64,000 nt of DNA from Enterobacter quasihormaechei (GTDB lineage: Bacteria > Pseudomonadota > Gammaproteobacteria > Enterobacterales > Enterobacteriaceae). Position 1 is the stretch's first letter; each line of letters opens with the position of its first letter. This document shows, piece after piece, positions 29,014 through 40,294 of this stretch. The position numbers were made by a program, and so were the translations under genes. Under the pieces are notes generated by a model. That model was given only the letters and a program-made list of their open reading frames with translations, was not told the DNA's origin and made no database searches. The stretch lies in assembly GCF_004331385.1 (NCBI RefSeq), contig NZ_SJON01000002.1:372001-436000 (forward strand), written 5' to 3'.

Positions 29014-30055
29014 CCTCATGCTGCTTCTGCTGGCGTTTTTACCGCTGAAAGAGGCGCTGGCGCTTAACTGCTATCTGGGCGGCTCGGGCGGGCCCGTCGA
29101 GGAGACAAAAACGATCTCGCCTTTTGCTATCCCCAGCAACGCGCAGGTTGGGCAAAAAATCTGGGAATCGAACGACATTAAAATTCCGGTGACGTGCGAT
29201 CACAACGTCACCAGCGGGTTTGAGCCAGAAGATGTGTATGCCTGGGTCAACCCGTACCCCTCCGCAACCGATCCTTACTATGAGCTCGGCGTCACGTATG
29301 AAGGAATGGATTACGATGCGACAGGCCAGTCCAACGGCGTTGATACGCATCAGTGCCTGGATAACAACAACATCACGATCTACACCCCTTCACAGATACG
29401 CCAGATGGGCTGGGAAAACCGCATCTGCTCCGGTAACCCGGACGATATCCACACCTCGCGCACGTTTATCGCCCGCCTGCGTCTGTTCGTCAAAATCAAG
29501 GCCGTCCCGCCCCACGGCTACGTCAGCTCGCTGAGCGATTACATCGTGGTGCAGTTTGACGGCAAGGGCGGGGTGAACCAGATGGTTGACGCGAAGAACC
29601 TTAAGTACCACATCAACGGTCTGCAAAACATTACGGTACTGGACTGCGGGGCAACCTTCAGCATTTTCCCGGAAAACCAGGAAATTGATTTCGGCACCTT
29701 TAGCGCCCGCGACATTGTGAACCAGCAAACGCGCAAGCGGACCTTTTCGGTCAGGACCACGAAGGTTCAGGACGCCCAGTGCTCCGACGGTTTTAAGATG
29801 GATTCGTCGTTTTACACTACCGACACGCTCACCGCGGACGATACCGCGCTGCTGATTGGCAACGGCTTAAAGCTGCGTATTCTGAACGGGACGGAGCCCT
29901 ATACGTTTAACCAGTATAAAGAGTATGCGGATTTTACGGGCAGCACGTTGCAGTATGAGCAAAACTACACCGCAGAGCTGTCACCGGTGGAGGGAAAAGC
30001 GATCCGGTCCGGGCCGTTTGAAACCGTGGTACTGTTCAAAATTAACTACCACTAG
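28997..30055 (+). CDS. fimbrial tip adhesin / minor subunit
   Basis: A 352-residue protein, twice the size of a pilin, starting with the signal peptide [20 protein letters not shown]. The N-terminal half is Cys-containing (LNCYLGG, VTCDHNV, HQCLDNN, RICSGN) and would be the receptor-binding domain. The C-terminal half begins [20 protein letters not shown] and ends [11 protein letters not shown] like a pilin domain. It closes the operon, the usual position of an adhesin. The ligand is unknown. Confidence 0.85.
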   Translation: MRKLINLMLLLLAFLPLKEALALNCYLGGSGGPVEETKTISPFAIPSNAQVGQKIWESNDIKIPVTCDHNVTSGFEPEDVYAWVNPYPSATDPYYELGVTYEGMDYDATGQSNGVDTHQCLDNNNITIYTPSQIRQMGWENRICSGNPDDIHTSRTFIARLRLFVKIKAVPPHGYVSSLSDYIVVQFDGKGGVNQMVDAKNLKYHINGLQNITVLDCGATFSIFPENQEIDFGTFSARDIVNQQTRKRTFSVRTTKVQDAQCSDGFKMDSSFYTTDTLTADDTALLIGNGLKLRILNGTEPYTFNQYKEYADFTGSTLQYEQNYTAELSPVEGKAIRSGPFETVVLFKINYH

Positions 30056-30058
30056 CAA

Positions 30059-30086
30059 CAAAAAAGCCGGGTTTCCCCGGCTTTTT
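30059..30086. terminator. bidirectional terminator between fimbrial operon and ribB
   Basis: AAAAAGCCGGG TTTC CCCGGCTTTTT lies between the convergent fimbrial operon and ribB. A-rich on one side and T-rich on the other, it can terminate both transcripts. Confidence 0.88.
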
Positions 30087-30099
30087 CACGTCAGCGCGT

Positions 30100-30753
30100 T
30101 CAGCTGGCCTTACGCTCGTGCGCCTGGCGGTACTCCACCAGATCGTCAATCGTCACCACCGGCATGTTGTGCAGACGGGCAAAGGTGATGCACTCCGGCG
30201 CGCGCGCCATGGTGCCGTCATCGTTGGTCAGCTCGCACAGGACGCCCGCAGGCTTGAAACCAGCCAGCGTCACCAGATCGATGGTCGCTTCGGTATGACC
30301 ACCACGGGTCAGCACGCCGCCCGGCTGCGCACGCAGCGGGAAGACGTGGCCAGGACGGTGCAGATCGGAAGGTTTCGCGCCATCGGCAATGGCTGCACGG
30401 ACGGTAGTCAGGCGGTCAGCCGCCGACACGCCAGTGGTTACGCCATGCGCCGCTTCAATGGTCACGGTAAAACCGGTCCCGAAGGCGCTGGTGTTGTTTT
30501 CAACCATCATCGGCAGCTCAAGCTGCTGGCGGCGGTCTTCGGTAATACACAGACATACGATGCCGCTGCCGTGACGAATGGTCAGCGCCATCTGCTCAAC
30601 GGTCATGTTTTCGGCGGCAAAAATCATGTCGCCTTCGTTTTCACGATTTTCGTTGTCCAGCACCATCACGCCGCGGCCTTCGCGCAGTGCGTCCAGTGCA
30701 TGTTCAACACGTTGAGTTGAAGTGCCAAAAGAGGAAAGTAGCGTCTGATTCAT
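30100..30753 (-). CDS. ribB: 3,4-dihydroxy-2-butanone 4-phosphate synthase
   Basis: A 217-residue enzyme converting ribulose 5-phosphate to the four-carbon precursor of riboflavin. Motifs: [16 protein letters not shown] (metal/acidic active site), [11 protein letters not shown] and [20 protein letters not shown] near HTEATIDL. Length matches E. coli RibB (217), a single-domain form without a GTP cyclohydrolase II fusion. Its leader carries an FMN riboswitch (30861-31010), so expression falls when FMN is plentiful. Confidence 0.98.
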   Translation of the reverse strand: MNQTLLSSFGTSTQRVEHALDALREGRGVMVLDNENRENEGDMIFAAENMTVEQMALTIRHGSGIVCLCITEDRRQQLELPMMVENNTSAFGTGFTVTIEAAHGVTTGVSAADRLTTVRAAIADGAKPSDLHRPGHVFPLRAQPGGVLTRGGHTEATIDLVTLAGFKPAGVLCELTNDDGTMARAPECITFARLHNMPVVTIDDLVEYRQAHERKAS

Positions 30754-30860
30754 GGTAAAAAAACCTCATTAACTTTATGGTTACCAGAATCAGGGCAGTC
30801 TTAGGAGCGCCGTACAAGCGGCAAAAAAATAACGTGAGCGGGCCTCGCCCGACTTGATCG

Positions 30861-31010
30861 TTACTCTCTCCCATCCGGACTCTAACCGTCGGCCCCGGAA
30901 TTACACCGGATCTGCTGACCTTTGAGAATTCACCCAAAGCGCTCGCGGGCTTTCAGCGCTAAGCTGATTTACCGCCGGTGGGGAATTTCGCCCCGCCCTG
31001 AGAATAAGCG
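30861..31010 (-). promoter_or_regulatory. FMN riboswitch (RFN element) in the ribB leader
   Basis: Read on the minus strand, the RFN core is complete: CTTATTCTCAGGGCGGGG at the 5' side, then CCCCACCGGCGGTAAATC, a variable arm, GCCGACGGTTAGAGTCCGG and the closing ATGGGAGAGAGTAACG. The element is about 110 bases before the ribB start. It senses FMN and controls ribB; the rest of the 376-base gap (30754-31129) holds the ribB leader and the short divergent region up to ubiK. Confidence 0.95.
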
Positions 31011-31129
31011 AGATAACTATAACGCTATTGATTACCCTGGGCAATGCATAAGCTTCAAACAATTTTGTTTAACCCGCGGCATGACGCGCTACAATAGGCA
31101 CTAACACCTTTTCATCAAGGGAAACGACA

Positions 31130-31426
31130 ATGATTGACCCAAAGAAAATTGAGCAGATCGCGCGTCAGGTTCATGAGTCCATGCCGAAAGGCATTCGTGA
31201 GTTTGGTGATGACGTTGAGAAGAAAATCCGCCAGACGTTGCAGGCACAGTTGGTTCGCCTTGATTTAGTCAGCCGCGAAGAGTTTGACGTGCAGACTCAG
31301 GTTCTGCTGCGCACCCGCGAGAAGCTGGCGCTGCTGGAACAGCGTCTGAGCGATCTGGAAAACCGTAATGCGCCGGAAGAAGTGAAGCCGGCTCCGGCCA
31401 TTCCGCCGGTGGATGACCAGGAGTAA
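31130..31426 (+). CDS. ubiK: ubiquinone biosynthesis accessory factor UbiK
   Basis: A 98-residue BMFP-domain protein (formerly yqiC). N-terminal amphipathic part [19 protein letters not shown], then a C-terminal coiled coil ([18 protein letters not shown]) that drives trimer formation. It associates with UbiJ and lipids and supports aerobic ubiquinone synthesis. The tail is Pro-rich ([12 protein letters not shown]). It is divergent from ribB and followed by a REP element and a shared terminator with hldE. Confidence 0.95.
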   Translation: MIDPKKIEQIARQVHESMPKGIREFGDDVEKKIRQTLQAQLVRLDLVSREEFDVQTQVLLRTREKLALLEQRLSDLENRNAPEEVKPAPAIPPVDDQE

Positions 31427-31439
31427 GTGCGGCCTGTTG

Positions 31440-31512
31440 TGCCCGGTGGCGGCTCTGCCTTACCGGGCCTGGATGATCGCGTAGGTCGGGTAAGGCGCAG
31501 CCGCCACCCGAC
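31440..31512. repeat. REP/BIME element
   Basis: Paired REP units between the convergent ubiK and hldE: TGCCCGGTGGCGGCTCTGCC with TTACCGGGCC, then GTAGGTCGGGTAAGGCGCAG with CACCCGAC. Confidence 0.92.
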
Positions 31513-31514
31513 AT

Positions 31515-31544
31515 AAAAAAACGGGCCAACTGGCCCGTTTTTTT
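31515..31544. terminator. bidirectional terminator between ubiK and hldE
   Basis: AAAAAAACGGGCCA / TGGCCCGTTTTTTT around a short loop: strong stem, A run on one side and T run on the other. It ends hldE (which stops at its edge) and can end ubiK transcripts. Confidence 0.9.
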
Positions 31545-32973
31545 ACTGACTGTCTTTCTGGATCTTCCTGATGATGTTGGTGGTTGAGCACCCGTCCTCA
31601 AAGTTGAGCACCATCACTTCACCGCCATTCGCCCAGACCTCTTCGCTACCCGCAATTTGCTCTGGCTTGTAATCGCCGCCCTTCACCAGCAGGTCAGGCA
31701 GGATCCCGGCAATCAGGCGCTGCGGGGTATCTTCTTCAAACGACACCACCCAGTCCACCGCTTCCAGCGCGCCGAGCACGATCATGCGCTGCTCCAGCGG
31801 GTTCACCGGGCGCGTTTCGCCTTTCAGACGTTTGGTCGACGCATCGCTGTTGACCGCCACAATCAGGCGATCGCCCAGCTTGCGCGCGTTCGCCAGATAC
31901 GAAACATGACCTGCGTGCAGGATGTCGAACACGCCGTTAGTCATCACCACTTTTTCACCGCGTTTACGCGCGGCGGCAACGGCCACCTTCAGCTCGTCTT
32001 CGGTCATGACGCCAAAGCCGGTATCCGCACGCCCGCGCACCGCGTTTTCCAGCTCGATTGGCGAAACGGTGGAGGTCCCGAGTTTACCGACGACCACGCC
32101 CGCCGCGGCGTTCGCGAAGTAGCACGCCTCTTCCAGGGAGTTACCCGCCGCCAGCGTCGCCGCCAGCACGCCAATCACCGTATCACCGGCACCGGTCACG
32201 TCGTAAACTTCCTGCGCCTGGGTTGGCATATGCAGCGGTGCCTTGCCCGGTTGCAGCAGCGTCATCCCCTGTTCGGAACGGGTGACCAGCAGCGCAGACA
32301 GCTCGAAATCAGCGATGATTTTCATGCCGCGCTCAACCAGCTCTTCTTCCGTTTTGCACTTGCCCGCCACCGCTTCGAACTCAGAAAGGTTTGGCGTTAG
32401 CAGGGTTGCGCCGCGATAGCGCTCAAAATCGGTGCCTTTCGGGTCGATCAGCACCGGTACGCTGGCTTTACGCGCCAGCTGGATCATGGTCTGCACGCTC
32501 GCCAGCGCACCTTTGGCATAATCCGACAGCACCAGCGCGCCGATATTGCCCAGCGCCTGGCTGATGCGCTCGTGCAGCGGCTCAGGATCAACGCCTTCGA
32601 ACCCTTCTTCAAAATCGAGGCGGATCAGCTGCTGGTTACGCGACAGCACGCGCAGCTTGGTGATGGTTGGGTGTGTCGGAACAGAAACGAAGTCGCACTT
32701 CACGTTCACGTCCGCCAGCGACTGACTCAGCGCACGCGCCGCATCGTCAATGCCGGTCAGGCCCACCAGACGCGAATGCGCGCCCAGCGAGGCGATGTTC
32801 ATCGCCACGTTTGCCGCGCCGCCTGGACGCTCTTCAATGGTGTCGACCTTAACCACCGGCACCGGCGCTTCCGGAGAGATACGGCTGGTCGGCCCATACC
32901 AGTAGCGATCCAGCATCACATCACCGACAACCATAACTCCAGCACGTTCAAACTCTGGCAGTGTTACTTTCAT
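31543..32973 (-). CDS. hldE: bifunctional heptose kinase / adenylyltransferase
   Basis: A 476-residue fusion enzyme of LPS core heptose synthesis. The N-terminal ribokinase-like domain (about 1-318) phosphorylates heptose-7-P at position 1; it shows [15 protein letters not shown] and the catalytic [12 protein letters not shown]. The C-terminal nucleotidyltransferase domain (about 340-476) makes ADP-heptose, with [18 protein letters not shown] containing the HxGH motif. It lies downstream of glnE on the same strand as in E. coli. Confidence 0.98.
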   Translation of the reverse strand: MKVTLPEFERAGVMVVGDVMLDRYWYGPTSRISPEAPVPVVKVDTIEERPGGAANVAMNIASLGAHSRLVGLTGIDDAARALSQSLADVNVKCDFVSVPTHPTITKLRVLSRNQQLIRLDFEEGFEGVDPEPLHERISQALGNIGALVLSDYAKGALASVQTMIQLARKASVPVLIDPKGTDFERYRGATLLTPNLSEFEAVAGKCKTEEELVERGMKIIADFELSALLVTRSEQGMTLLQPGKAPLHMPTQAQEVYDVTGAGDTVIGVLAATLAAGNSLEEACYFANAAAGVVVGKLGTSTVSPIELENAVRGRADTGFGVMTEDELKVAVAAARKRGEKVVMTNGVFDILHAGHVSYLANARKLGDRLIVAVNSDASTKRLKGETRPVNPLEQRMIVLGALEAVDWVVSFEEDTPQRLIAGILPDLLVKGGDYKPEQIAGSEEVWANGGEVMVLNFEDGCSTTNIIRKIQKDSQ

Positions 32974-33013
32974 TCCTGACTCCAGAAAGATTCACAATTT
33001 GCGCGCGATAATA

Positions 33014-35869
33014 TCACACTTGTTTTGATACGCACGGTTCCACCAGCCACTTCTGCCAGCTTGTGGTCACCTGCGCGCGTTCATCGGTGAAACAGTCCAG
33101 CGCCACATGGCCCGGCTGTTCTTGCAACGCCAGGTGGTGCAGCTCATCACGCAGCGTGGTGTAGGCGCGGGTTAAGGCCTGCGCCTCCTGCCCGTCCATG
33201 ATGTCGTTCTGTGCCAGCAGTTCCAGAATGCGCACGTTATCGGACCAGCGGGTCAGCTTCGGCTTGTCGTGCGCGTGCAGCAGCACCAGATACTGGGTGA
33301 TGAACTCAATATCGGTAATTCCGCCCTCGTCGGCTTTGATATCAAAGCGATCCCGATGTTTGTTGCCCAAATGCGCGCGCATTTTCTCACGCATTTCGCG
33401 CACTTCTGTTTGCAGGGTGCTGCCCTCACGCGGGGTCGTCATGACTGACTTGCGGATCGCATCGAACTGCGTTTTGAGCTGCGGATCGCCGTACACCACG
33501 CGGGCGCGCACCAGCGCCTGATGTTCCCACGTCCAGGCTTCGTTCTTCTGATAGTCAGCAAAAGCGTCCGTCGAGGTGACCAGCATGCCTGCCGCGCCGG
33601 ACGGGCGCAGACGCGCGTCCACCTCGTACAGAATGCCCGACGAAGTGCGGGTGCTGAACAGGTGCATGATGCGCTGGGCCAGGCGCAGGTAGAACTGCCG
33701 CCCGTCGATTTCACGTTCGCCGTCGGTCATCACGTCAACCGGGCAGTCGTGCAGGAAAATCAGATCCAGATCGGAGCTGTAGCCGAGCTCCCAGCCGCCC
33801 AGCTTGCCGTAACCCACCACCGCAAAACCACGGCCTTCGCGGTCGGCAAGGTGCGTCGGCTGGCCGTAGCGGGCCACCATCTGCACCCACGCCTGGTGGA
33901 CTACCGCGTCGATGATCGCCTCCGCCAGCCAGGTTAAGTGATCGCTCACTTTCATTACCGGCAGCGTACCGGCGATATCCGCCGCCGCCACGCGCAGCAT
34001 CTGCGCCTGCTTAAACTGACGCAGCGCCTCAAGCTGCTGCTCTTCGTCCTCTTCCGGCACGCGCAGCAGATACTGGCGCAGCTCGTCGCGGTAGGCGTCC
34101 GTCGCCGTCGGCTGATAGAGCGTATTCGGATCGAGCAGTTCGTCCAGCAGCAACGGATAACGCGCCAGCTTGTTGGCGACCATCGGCGAGGCGGCGCAGA
34201 GGGAAATCAGGTGCTTCAGCGCGCCGGGAAACTCGCTCAGCAGTTCCAGGTAGGTGGTACGCGTGACGATCCCGCTCAGCAGCGGCATCATGCGCGACAG
34301 CGGCACCGGCGCATCCTCGCGGGAGCAGACGTCGCTCAGCAGATGCGGCATCAGATGATCCAGCACCTGCCGACCGCGCGGGCCAATGGCGCGCTTGTTC
34401 AGCTCAAGGCGGAAATCGGCAATCAACGCCACCACGCGATGGCGGGCGTCGTCGCTTAAGTGCGCCAGCACCGGCGTGGTGTCATCTTCCTGGAGCGCGT
34501 CCTGCCACAGTTCGCGCCAGTGCTCGGAGAGCGCATCGTCCTGCGATTCACTTTCGTCGTCACCAATCAGATCGTTAAAGATGCGGCGCACGCCTGCCAT
34601 ATGGGCTTCCAGCCGTGCCGTCAGCGCCGCCCAGTCATCCACCCGCATGCCCCAGGCCAGACGCGCCCGGTTCAGCTCGTCGCCGGGCAGCGTCTGGGTC
34701 TGTTCGTCGTTAATGCTTTGCAGCAGATTTTCCAGACGACGCAGGAAGAGATAGGCCTCCCGCAGCGTTTGCGCGTCGCCTTCCGGCAGAAGATGCAGCC
34801 GATCGATTGCGCTCAGCGTCGGCAGCAGCGAGCGGGACTGCAACGAGGGCTCACGCCCGCCGCGAATCAGCTGGAAGACCTGCACGATAAATTCGATTTC
34901 ACGTATACCGCCCGCGCCGAGCTTGATGTTGTCCTTCAGGCCGCGCCGGCGCACCTCGCGGGCGATCATCCCTTTCATATTGCGCAGGGACTGGATCACG
35001 CTGAAGTCGATGTAGCGGCGGAAAACGAACGGGCGCAGCATGGCGCGCAGCTCGTTGGCGTAGGCGTCTTCGCCGTCGCCCATGATTCGCGCTTTGACCA
35101 TCGCGTAACGCTCCCAGTCGCGTCCCTGCTCCTGGTAATAATCCTCAAGCGCAGCAAAGCTCAGTACCAGCGGACCGCTGTCGCCAAACGGACGCAGGCG
35201 CATGTCCACGCGGTAGACAAAACCGTCCTGCGTGGGCTGATCCAGCGCCTTAATCAGCCGCTGGCCCAGGCGGGTAAAGAACTGGGCGTTATCCAGCTCG
35301 CGACGACCGCCGCGCGTGGAGCCGTTCTCCGGCCAGGCAAAAATCAGGTCAATGTCCGAGGAGAAGTTCAGCTCGCAGCCGCCCAGCTTGCCCATCCCCA
35401 GAATCAACAGCGGCTGCGGAACCCCGTCTTCGCTGCACGGCGTGCCCCACTCCTTACAGCAGGCGGCGTAGAGCCAGTCCCGCGCGGCAACAATCAGCGT
35501 CTGCGCCAGCTCGCTCAGCTGCTGCAAGATGCTCTCTTCGCTCACCAACGCCAGCGCCTGCGCCCAGGCAATGCGTACCATCACCCGGCGGCGGAACTGG
35601 CGCAGAACGCGCATCAGCGTGGCTTCATCCGCTACCCCTTCCAGCGCGGTTTGCAGCCAGCCAGCATAATGCCGCCACTCGTCAGCCTGCGGCGGCGCGC
35701 TTTCCAGCTCTGCCAGCCAGTCCGGGTTGACGCTGATGCTCTCCTGCACAAAATCACTGAACGTGAGCACGCTTTTCGCCTGCTCGCTTAACGATGACGC
35801 GGGTAACGACTCTGGCAGACGTTCGCAAACGGTCTGCCAGTGCTGCTGTAACTGCGAAGAAAGCGGCAT
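33014..35869 (-). CDS. glnE: bifunctional glutamine synthetase adenylyltransferase / deadenylase
   Basis: A 951-residue enzyme that adenylylates and deadenylylates glutamine synthetase in response to PII and glutamine. Two nucleotidyltransferase domains are visible: [20 protein letters not shown] in the N-terminal half (deadenylylation) and [20 protein letters not shown] in the C-terminal half (adenylylation), each followed by a helical PII-uridylyl-transferase-like domain. Length is close to E. coli GlnE (946). It is 21 bases from ygiF upstream, a conserved pair. Confidence 0.98.
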   Translation of the reverse strand: MPLSSQLQQHWQTVCERLPESLPASSLSEQAKSVLTFSDFVQESISVNPDWLAELESAPPQADEWRHYAGWLQTALEGVADEATLMRVLRQFRRRVMVRIAWAQALALVSEESILQQLSELAQTLIVAARDWLYAACCKEWGTPCSEDGVPQPLLILGMGKLGGCELNFSSDIDLIFAWPENGSTRGGRRELDNAQFFTRLGQRLIKALDQPTQDGFVYRVDMRLRPFGDSGPLVLSFAALEDYYQEQGRDWERYAMVKARIMGDGEDAYANELRAMLRPFVFRRYIDFSVIQSLRNMKGMIAREVRRRGLKDNIKLGAGGIREIEFIVQVFQLIRGGREPSLQSRSLLPTLSAIDRLHLLPEGDAQTLREAYLFLRRLENLLQSINDEQTQTLPGDELNRARLAWGMRVDDWAALTARLEAHMAGVRRIFNDLIGDDESESQDDALSEHWRELWQDALQEDDTTPVLAHLSDDARHRVVALIADFRLELNKRAIGPRGRQVLDHLMPHLLSDVCSREDAPVPLSRMMPLLSGIVTRTTYLELLSEFPGALKHLISLCAASPMVANKLARYPLLLDELLDPNTLYQPTATDAYRDELRQYLLRVPEEDEEQQLEALRQFKQAQMLRVAAADIAGTLPVMKVSDHLTWLAEAIIDAVVHQAWVQMVARYGQPTHLADREGRGFAVVGYGKLGGWELGYSSDLDLIFLHDCPVDVMTDGEREIDGRQFYLRLAQRIMHLFSTRTSSGILYEVDARLRPSGAAGMLVTSTDAFADYQKNEAWTWEHQALVRARVVYGDPQLKTQFDAIRKSVMTTPREGSTLQTEVREMREKMRAHLGNKHRDRFDIKADEGGITDIEFITQYLVLLHAHDKPKLTRWSDNVRILELLAQNDIMDGQEAQALTRAYTTLRDELHHLALQEQPGHVALDCFTDERAQVTTSWQKWLVEPCVSKQV

Positions 35870-35890
35870 ATCAGGGGTTCCTTGCCAGAA

Positions 35891-37192
35891 TTAACGTTTT
35901 CCGCTGTGCAGCCAGTACGGATCCTGCGAAATGGCCTCGTTGCGGAAATGCTCGATCTCAATCTGCTGACGGGTCTCGATGGCATGCTGAAGCCCCTGCC
36001 AGTTCTCCAGCCAGGCCTGCGCCTTCACGCCCTCATACGCACCGGACAGCAGCAACATGCAGTCGATGTTACGCGCCAGACGGGGAAGCTGGTCGCCATA
36101 CTGGTCGCCCAGCGGATGCGCAAAGGTGGTTCTCAGCTCGGCGGCGTGACGGGAAAGATGGATATCCGCGAAGCGTTTGAAGTTCTCCGCGATTTTGGTC
36201 TGGCCTTTCGCATCCAGGAAGGTGCGCCAGCCGCGGATCACGAGAAACTCGGTCAGCGCCAGTTTCGCGCTGGCGTTTTGCGGGCTGTAGATTGCCGTTT
36301 GCGCCGACACGTCGGAAAGCATCAGCGTTTCGGTTTGGGTGAGCAAATCACGTAAGTGAGCGCTCGCTTTACGCGGGACGATACCGCCGAACAGCGCCAG
36401 GGTATGACGCACCAGCCCCATGGCAGCAAGCACCTGTTTTTTGGCGTTTTTCACGTTACGCGCCCACAGTTCTTCGTGGTACTGCCACTGAGAGAGCGCC
36501 AGCTCCAGCGCCGCCTCCATGCCCTGCTCAACGCTGGCTTTCGGCACTACGCGCAGAATCGGGGTTTCCCGCAGCACGCGCGGCGCATTCCCGGCGGCCA
36601 GGTGATAGCCGCGCGCCGCTTTACTCAGGCTGCCCTGACGCAGGCCTGGCTGGTTCACCAGCTTGCGGGCCAGCTTCAGCACATCGCTCGCCTCGCCTTC
36701 AAGCAGTTCAAGTTCCAGCTCGCAGATCGGCTCCTGCTCTTCACCCGCCTTAATCTCACCCCGATCAAACGCGATTTCAATGCGGCTCTTGCCTTCCGTC
36801 ACCAGCCATTTCTCGCGCCAGAAATCGGTGCTGAACAGCGGTTTTGCCTCTGCCGACAGCGTTGCGGGCAGCGTCCCTTCAGGCCAGACTTCCGCCGGAA
36901 AACGATCCAGCTCAAGTTCTGGCTTACTGATGTCGATATTGTATTCCGGACGCTGGTGCAAACCGCCGACCACGCGACCGGCGATTTTCATCGTCATCTC
37001 GTAACGCCCGTTCGCCCCGCGGATGCGCAGGCCCATATCGTGTTTGCGCAGCCAGTTGTCCGGCGTTTCGTAATAGATGTTGAGCAGCTGTACGGGTTCA
37101 TGGTGCTCGCCGGACAGCGTGTTCAGATGCTGGCGGAGCGCGTCAGCGCTGTCTTTTTCGACGATAAACTTTAATTCAATCTCTTGTGCCAT
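35891..37192 (-). CDS. ygiF: inorganic triphosphatase YgiF (CYTH-CHAD)
   Basis: A 433-residue two-domain protein. The N-terminal CYTH domain (about 1-200) starts with the EIELKFIVE motif (ExExK) and has basic strands such as GLRIRGANGRYEMTMK that bind triphosphate. The C-terminal CHAD domain (about 220-420) is helical with conserved histidines and is linked to polyphosphate binding. The E. coli homologue hydrolyses inorganic triphosphate. It is the first gene of the ygiF-glnE-hldE group and divergent from ygiM. Confidence 0.95.
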   Translation of the reverse strand: MAQEIELKFIVEKDSADALRQHLNTLSGEHHEPVQLLNIYYETPDNWLRKHDMGLRIRGANGRYEMTMKIAGRVVGGLHQRPEYNIDISKPELELDRFPAEVWPEGTLPATLSAEAKPLFSTDFWREKWLVTEGKSRIEIAFDRGEIKAGEEQEPICELELELLEGEASDVLKLARKLVNQPGLRQGSLSKAARGYHLAAGNAPRVLRETPILRVVPKASVEQGMEAALELALSQWQYHEELWARNVKNAKKQVLAAMGLVRHTLALFGGIVPRKASAHLRDLLTQTETLMLSDVSAQTAIYSPQNASAKLALTEFLVIRGWRTFLDAKGQTKIAENFKRFADIHLSRHAAELRTTFAHPLGDQYGDQLPRLARNIDCMLLLSGAYEGVKAQAWLENWQGLQHAIETRQQIEIEHFRNEAISQDPYWLHSGKR

Positions 37193-37429
37193 AGCCTTGT
37201 ACTTTTGCGTGCGTCACAGACGCGTCGATGAAGGCGAACTTCCTCGCCATTTGTTTGTCAGTACATAGTATTTTGCGCCAAATTGCCACGCAATGAGCAA
37301 TTTGACGGGCGTAAAAGTTTAAAGCGGTGGAAATCATGACACAGATGATTCCGATTGATGATGAATCCTTTGCGTAGCGACACTGATACCACTACTATCG
37401 TTCCACTTTTTATGAAAATAACGACTGAT

Positions 37430-38050
37430 ATGCTTAAATTACGCCTGATTGGACTTACTTTACTCGCTTTTAGCGCCGCAACGGCGGTCCACGCTGAAGA
37501 GAAACGTTACGTTTCTGATGAACTGAACACCTGGGTACGCAGCGGCCCTGGAGACAATTATCGCCTCGTGGGTACGGTAAATGCCGGCGAGGAAGTGACT
37601 CTGCTGCAAACTAACGCAGACACCAATTATGGTCAGGTTCGTGACAGCTCCGGCCGCACCTCGTGGATCCCACTGAAAGAGCTGAGCACGGTGCCAAGCC
37701 TGCGCACCCGCGTGCCGGATCTGGAAAATCAGGTGAAAACCCTGACCGATAAGCTGAACAACATTGACGGCACCTGGAACCAGCGCACCGCAGAGATGCA
37801 GCAGAAAGTCGCGCAAAGCGACAGCGTGATCGCCGGTCTGAAAGACGAAAACCAGAAGCTGAAAAACGAGCTGATCGTCGCGCAGAAGAAAGTGAACGCC
37901 GCTAATCTTCAGCTGGATGATAAACAGCGTACCATCATCATGCAGTGGTTTATGTATGGCGGCGGCGTGCTGGGCGTCGGCCTGGTGCTGGGCCTGGTGC
38001 TTCCTCACCTCATCCCAAGCCGCAAACGTAAAGACCGCTGGATGAACTAA
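37430..38050 (+). CDS. ygiM: SH3-domain protein YgiM
   Basis: A 206-residue envelope protein. The chosen ATG (MLKLRLIGLTLLAFSAATAV) begins a signal peptide and gives the E. coli YgiM length; 25 upstream codons in frame are not homologous. A bacterial SH3 domain (about 25-90) has LNTWVRSGPGDNYRLVGTVN. A coiled coil follows, then a C-terminal membrane span and the basic end IPSRKRKDRWMN. The role is not settled. It precedes cca by 61 bases. Confidence 0.93.
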   Translation: MLKLRLIGLTLLAFSAATAVHAEEKRYVSDELNTWVRSGPGDNYRLVGTVNAGEEVTLLQTNADTNYGQVRDSSGRTSWIPLKELSTVPSLRTRVPDLENQVKTLTDKLNNIDGTWNQRTAEMQQKVAQSDSVIAGLKDENQKLKNELIVAQKKVNAANLQLDDKQRTIIMQWFMYGGGVLGVGLVLGLVLPHLIPSRKRKDRWMN

Positions 38051-38111
38051 CTCGTCTTCTCTGCCACACTTACGTATCATCTTGCGAAAAGAGAAAACGG
38101 GAGTGTAAGGC

Positions 38112-39353
38112 GTGAAGAGTTATCTGGTCGGTGGTGCGGTACGTGATGCGTTGTTAGGTCTGCCGGTCAAAGATAAAGACTGGGTCGTGGTTGGCGCCAC
38201 GCCTGAAGCGATGATTGACGCGGGCTACCAGCAGGTAGGCCGCGATTTTCCCGTGTTCCTCCATCCGCAAAGCCGGGAAGAGTACGCCCTGGCGCGTACC
38301 GAACGGAAATCCGGTTCCGGTTATACCGGCTTCACCTGTTACGCCGCACCGGATGTGACGCTGGAGCAGGATCTGCTTCGCCGCGATCTCACCATTAACG
38401 CCCTGGCTCAGGACGAAAAAGGCCATATCATCGACGCCTACGGCGGGCAGAACGATCTGCGCGACCGTCTTTTACGTCATATTTCCCCCGCCTTTTCTGA
38501 AGATCCGCTTCGCGTGCTGCGCGTGGCGCGTTTTGCCGCCCGTTATGCCCATCTCAGCTTCCGTATCGCCGACGAGACGATGGCGCTGATGACGGCCATG
38601 ACCGAGGCGGGCGAGCTGGAACACCTGACGCCAGAACGCGTCTGGAAAGAGACCGAAAACGCCCTGACCACCCGCAACCCGCAGGTCTTTTTCCAGGTTC
38701 TGCGCGACTGCGGGGCGCTGAAGGTGCTGTTCCCGGAAATAGACGCGCTGTTTGGCGTGCCCGCCCCGGCGAAATGGCACCCGGAAATTGATACCGGCAT
38801 TCACACCCTGATGACGCTGAGCATGGCTGCCATGCTCAGCCCTGAGGTGGACGTGCGTTTCTCTACCCTGTGTCACGATCTCGGTAAAGGATTAACGCCT
38901 AAAGCGCTCTGGCCGCGTCATCACGGACATGGCCCGGCAGGGGTGAAGCTGGTTGACGGGCTGTGCCAGCGCCTGCGCGTGCCGAATGACATTCGCGACC
39001 TGGCAAAGCTGGTCGCTGAATTTCACGACCTGATCCACACTTTCCCGATCCTCAAACCCGCCACTATCGTTAAGCTGTTCGACAATATCGACGCCTGGCG
39101 CAAGCCGCAGCGCGTGGAGCAGATTGCGCTGACCAGCGAAGCGGACGTGCGCGGCCGCACCGGGTTTGAAGCATCCGATTACCCGCAGGGGCGTTTGCTG
39201 CGCGAAGCGTGGGAAGTCGCAAAAGCGGTGCCAACGAAAGAGGTGGTGGAGGCTGGGTTTAAAGGCCCGGCGATCCGCGAAGAGCTGACGAAACGGCGGA
39301 TTGATGCGGTAGCGGCGTGGAAGGAAAAACGTTGCCCTCAGCCGAAAGACTGA
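38112..39353 (+). CDS. cca: multifunctional CCA tRNA nucleotidyltransferase
   Basis: A 413-residue class II enzyme that adds and repairs the 3' CCA end of tRNAs without a template. Start uses GTG. The catalytic head is [13 protein letters not shown] with [13 protein letters not shown], then YALARTERK and [12 protein letters not shown]-terminal HD domain ([11 protein letters not shown] and EFHDLIH) gives the phosphohydrolase activities known for gamma-proteobacterial Cca. Length matches E. coli (412). Confidence 0.97.
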   Translation: MKSYLVGGAVRDALLGLPVKDKDWVVVGATPEAMIDAGYQQVGRDFPVFLHPQSREEYALARTERKSGSGYTGFTCYAAPDVTLEQDLLRRDLTINALAQDEKGHIIDAYGGQNDLRDRLLRHISPAFSEDPLRVLRVARFAARYAHLSFRIADETMALMTAMTEAGELEHLTPERVWKETENALTTRNPQVFFQVLRDCGALKVLFPEIDALFGVPAPAKWHPEIDTGIHTLMTLSMAAMLSPEVDVRFSTLCHDLGKGLTPKALWPRHHGHGPAGVKLVDGLCQRLRVPNDIRDLAKLVAEFHDLIHTFPILKPATIVKLFDNIDAWRKPQRVEQIALTSEADVRGRTGFEASDYPQGRLLREAWEVAKAVPTKEVVEAGFKGPAIREELTKRRIDAVAAWKEKRCPQPKD

Positions 39354-39357
39354 GGGC
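39334..39357. terminator. hairpin at the cca / uppP junction
   Basis: GCCCTCAG / CTGAGGGC inverted repeat overlapping the cca stop codon between convergent cca and uppP. No T run is present, so it may be only a weak terminator. Confidence 0.4.
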
Positions 39358-39366
39358 GGTTGGTCA

Positions 39367-40188
39367 TCAGAAGAAGACCACGTACACGGCAGCCGCGACG
39401 ATAAAGCGGTAGATCGCGAACGGAATAAACGAGATACGCTTAATCAGTTGCAGGAAGGTTTTGATGGCAATCAGCGCCACGATAAAGGCGGTGATAAAGC
39501 CTACGGCGAACATCGGAATGTCGCCCACGGTCAGGAAGCCGATGCTTTTGTAGAGGTCCAGCGCGGTGGCGCCCATCATCATCGGCACCGCCAGCAGGAA
39601 TGAGAATTCAGAGGCGGCGTAACGGCTCACGCCCATCAGCATCCCGCCGGAAATGGTTGCTCCTGAACGGGAGAAGCCAGGCCACAGCGCCAGACACTGG
39701 AAGCAGCCAATGATAAACGCCTGGCGATAGGTCATATCGTCCAGACCTTCCGCACGCGGGGTTTTTGGCTTCAGCACTTCTGCGGCAATCAGCAGGAAGC
39801 CGCCGACGACCAGCGCGTACATCACGTTAATCGGGTTAAAGAGCGATTTAATGGTGTCGTGGAACACCAGCCCCAGCACCACTGCCGGGATCATCCCGAG
39901 CAGGATATGAATCAGCGTCAGGCGCCCTTTGCCCTCTCCTTCACGCTGCGGCAAACGCCCGAAATGGATGCCGATCAGACCAAACAGACGACGCCAGAAC
40001 ATCACGACCACCGCCAGGATAGAGCCCAGCTGAATCACCACCTCAAACGTCTTTGCGGTATCGCCTTCAAAGCCCAACAGATGGCCAACGATAATCATAT
40101 GGCCCGTACTGGACACCGGCAAAAATTCCGTCAATCCTTCGACCACACCCAGTATTGCCGCCACCAGCAGCGAGTGCATATCGCTCAT
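39367..40188 (-). CDS. uppP: undecaprenyl-diphosphatase
   Basis: A 273-residue inner-membrane phosphatase (BacA) that recycles undecaprenyl pyrophosphate for peptidoglycan and LPS synthesis; overproduction gives bacitracin resistance in E. coli. Motifs: [15 protein letters not shown] near the N-terminus and [13 protein letters not shown] near residue 170, both part of the active site. Several membrane spans are evident. It is a single gene between convergent cca and co-directional folB. Confidence 0.97.
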   Translation of the reverse strand: MSDMHSLLVAAILGVVEGLTEFLPVSSTGHMIIVGHLLGFEGDTAKTFEVVIQLGSILAVVVMFWRRLFGLIGIHFGRLPQREGEGKGRLTLIHILLGMIPAVVLGLVFHDTIKSLFNPINVMYALVVGGFLLIAAEVLKPKTPRAEGLDDMTYRQAFIIGCFQCLALWPGFSRSGATISGGMLMGVSRYAASEFSFLLAVPMMMGATALDLYKSIGFLTVGDIPMFAVGFITAFIVALIAIKTFLQLIKRISFIPFAIYRFIVAAAVYVVFF

Positions 40189-40294
40189 CTATAAACCCCT
40201 AAAAAGATATAAAAAAACGGTGTCCCACGCGGACAACCGTGAAAGATACAGCGTTAAGACCGATATAACCTAAAATGGTTTAGCAATTATGACG

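Noticed and set aside
36356-37174. Long antisense reading frame opposite ygiF, and similar ones opposite parE, glnE, rpoD and the MCP genes
   Set aside because: These are shadows of high-GC coding sequence: no start signals, no family features, and the opposite frame is a well-known gene.
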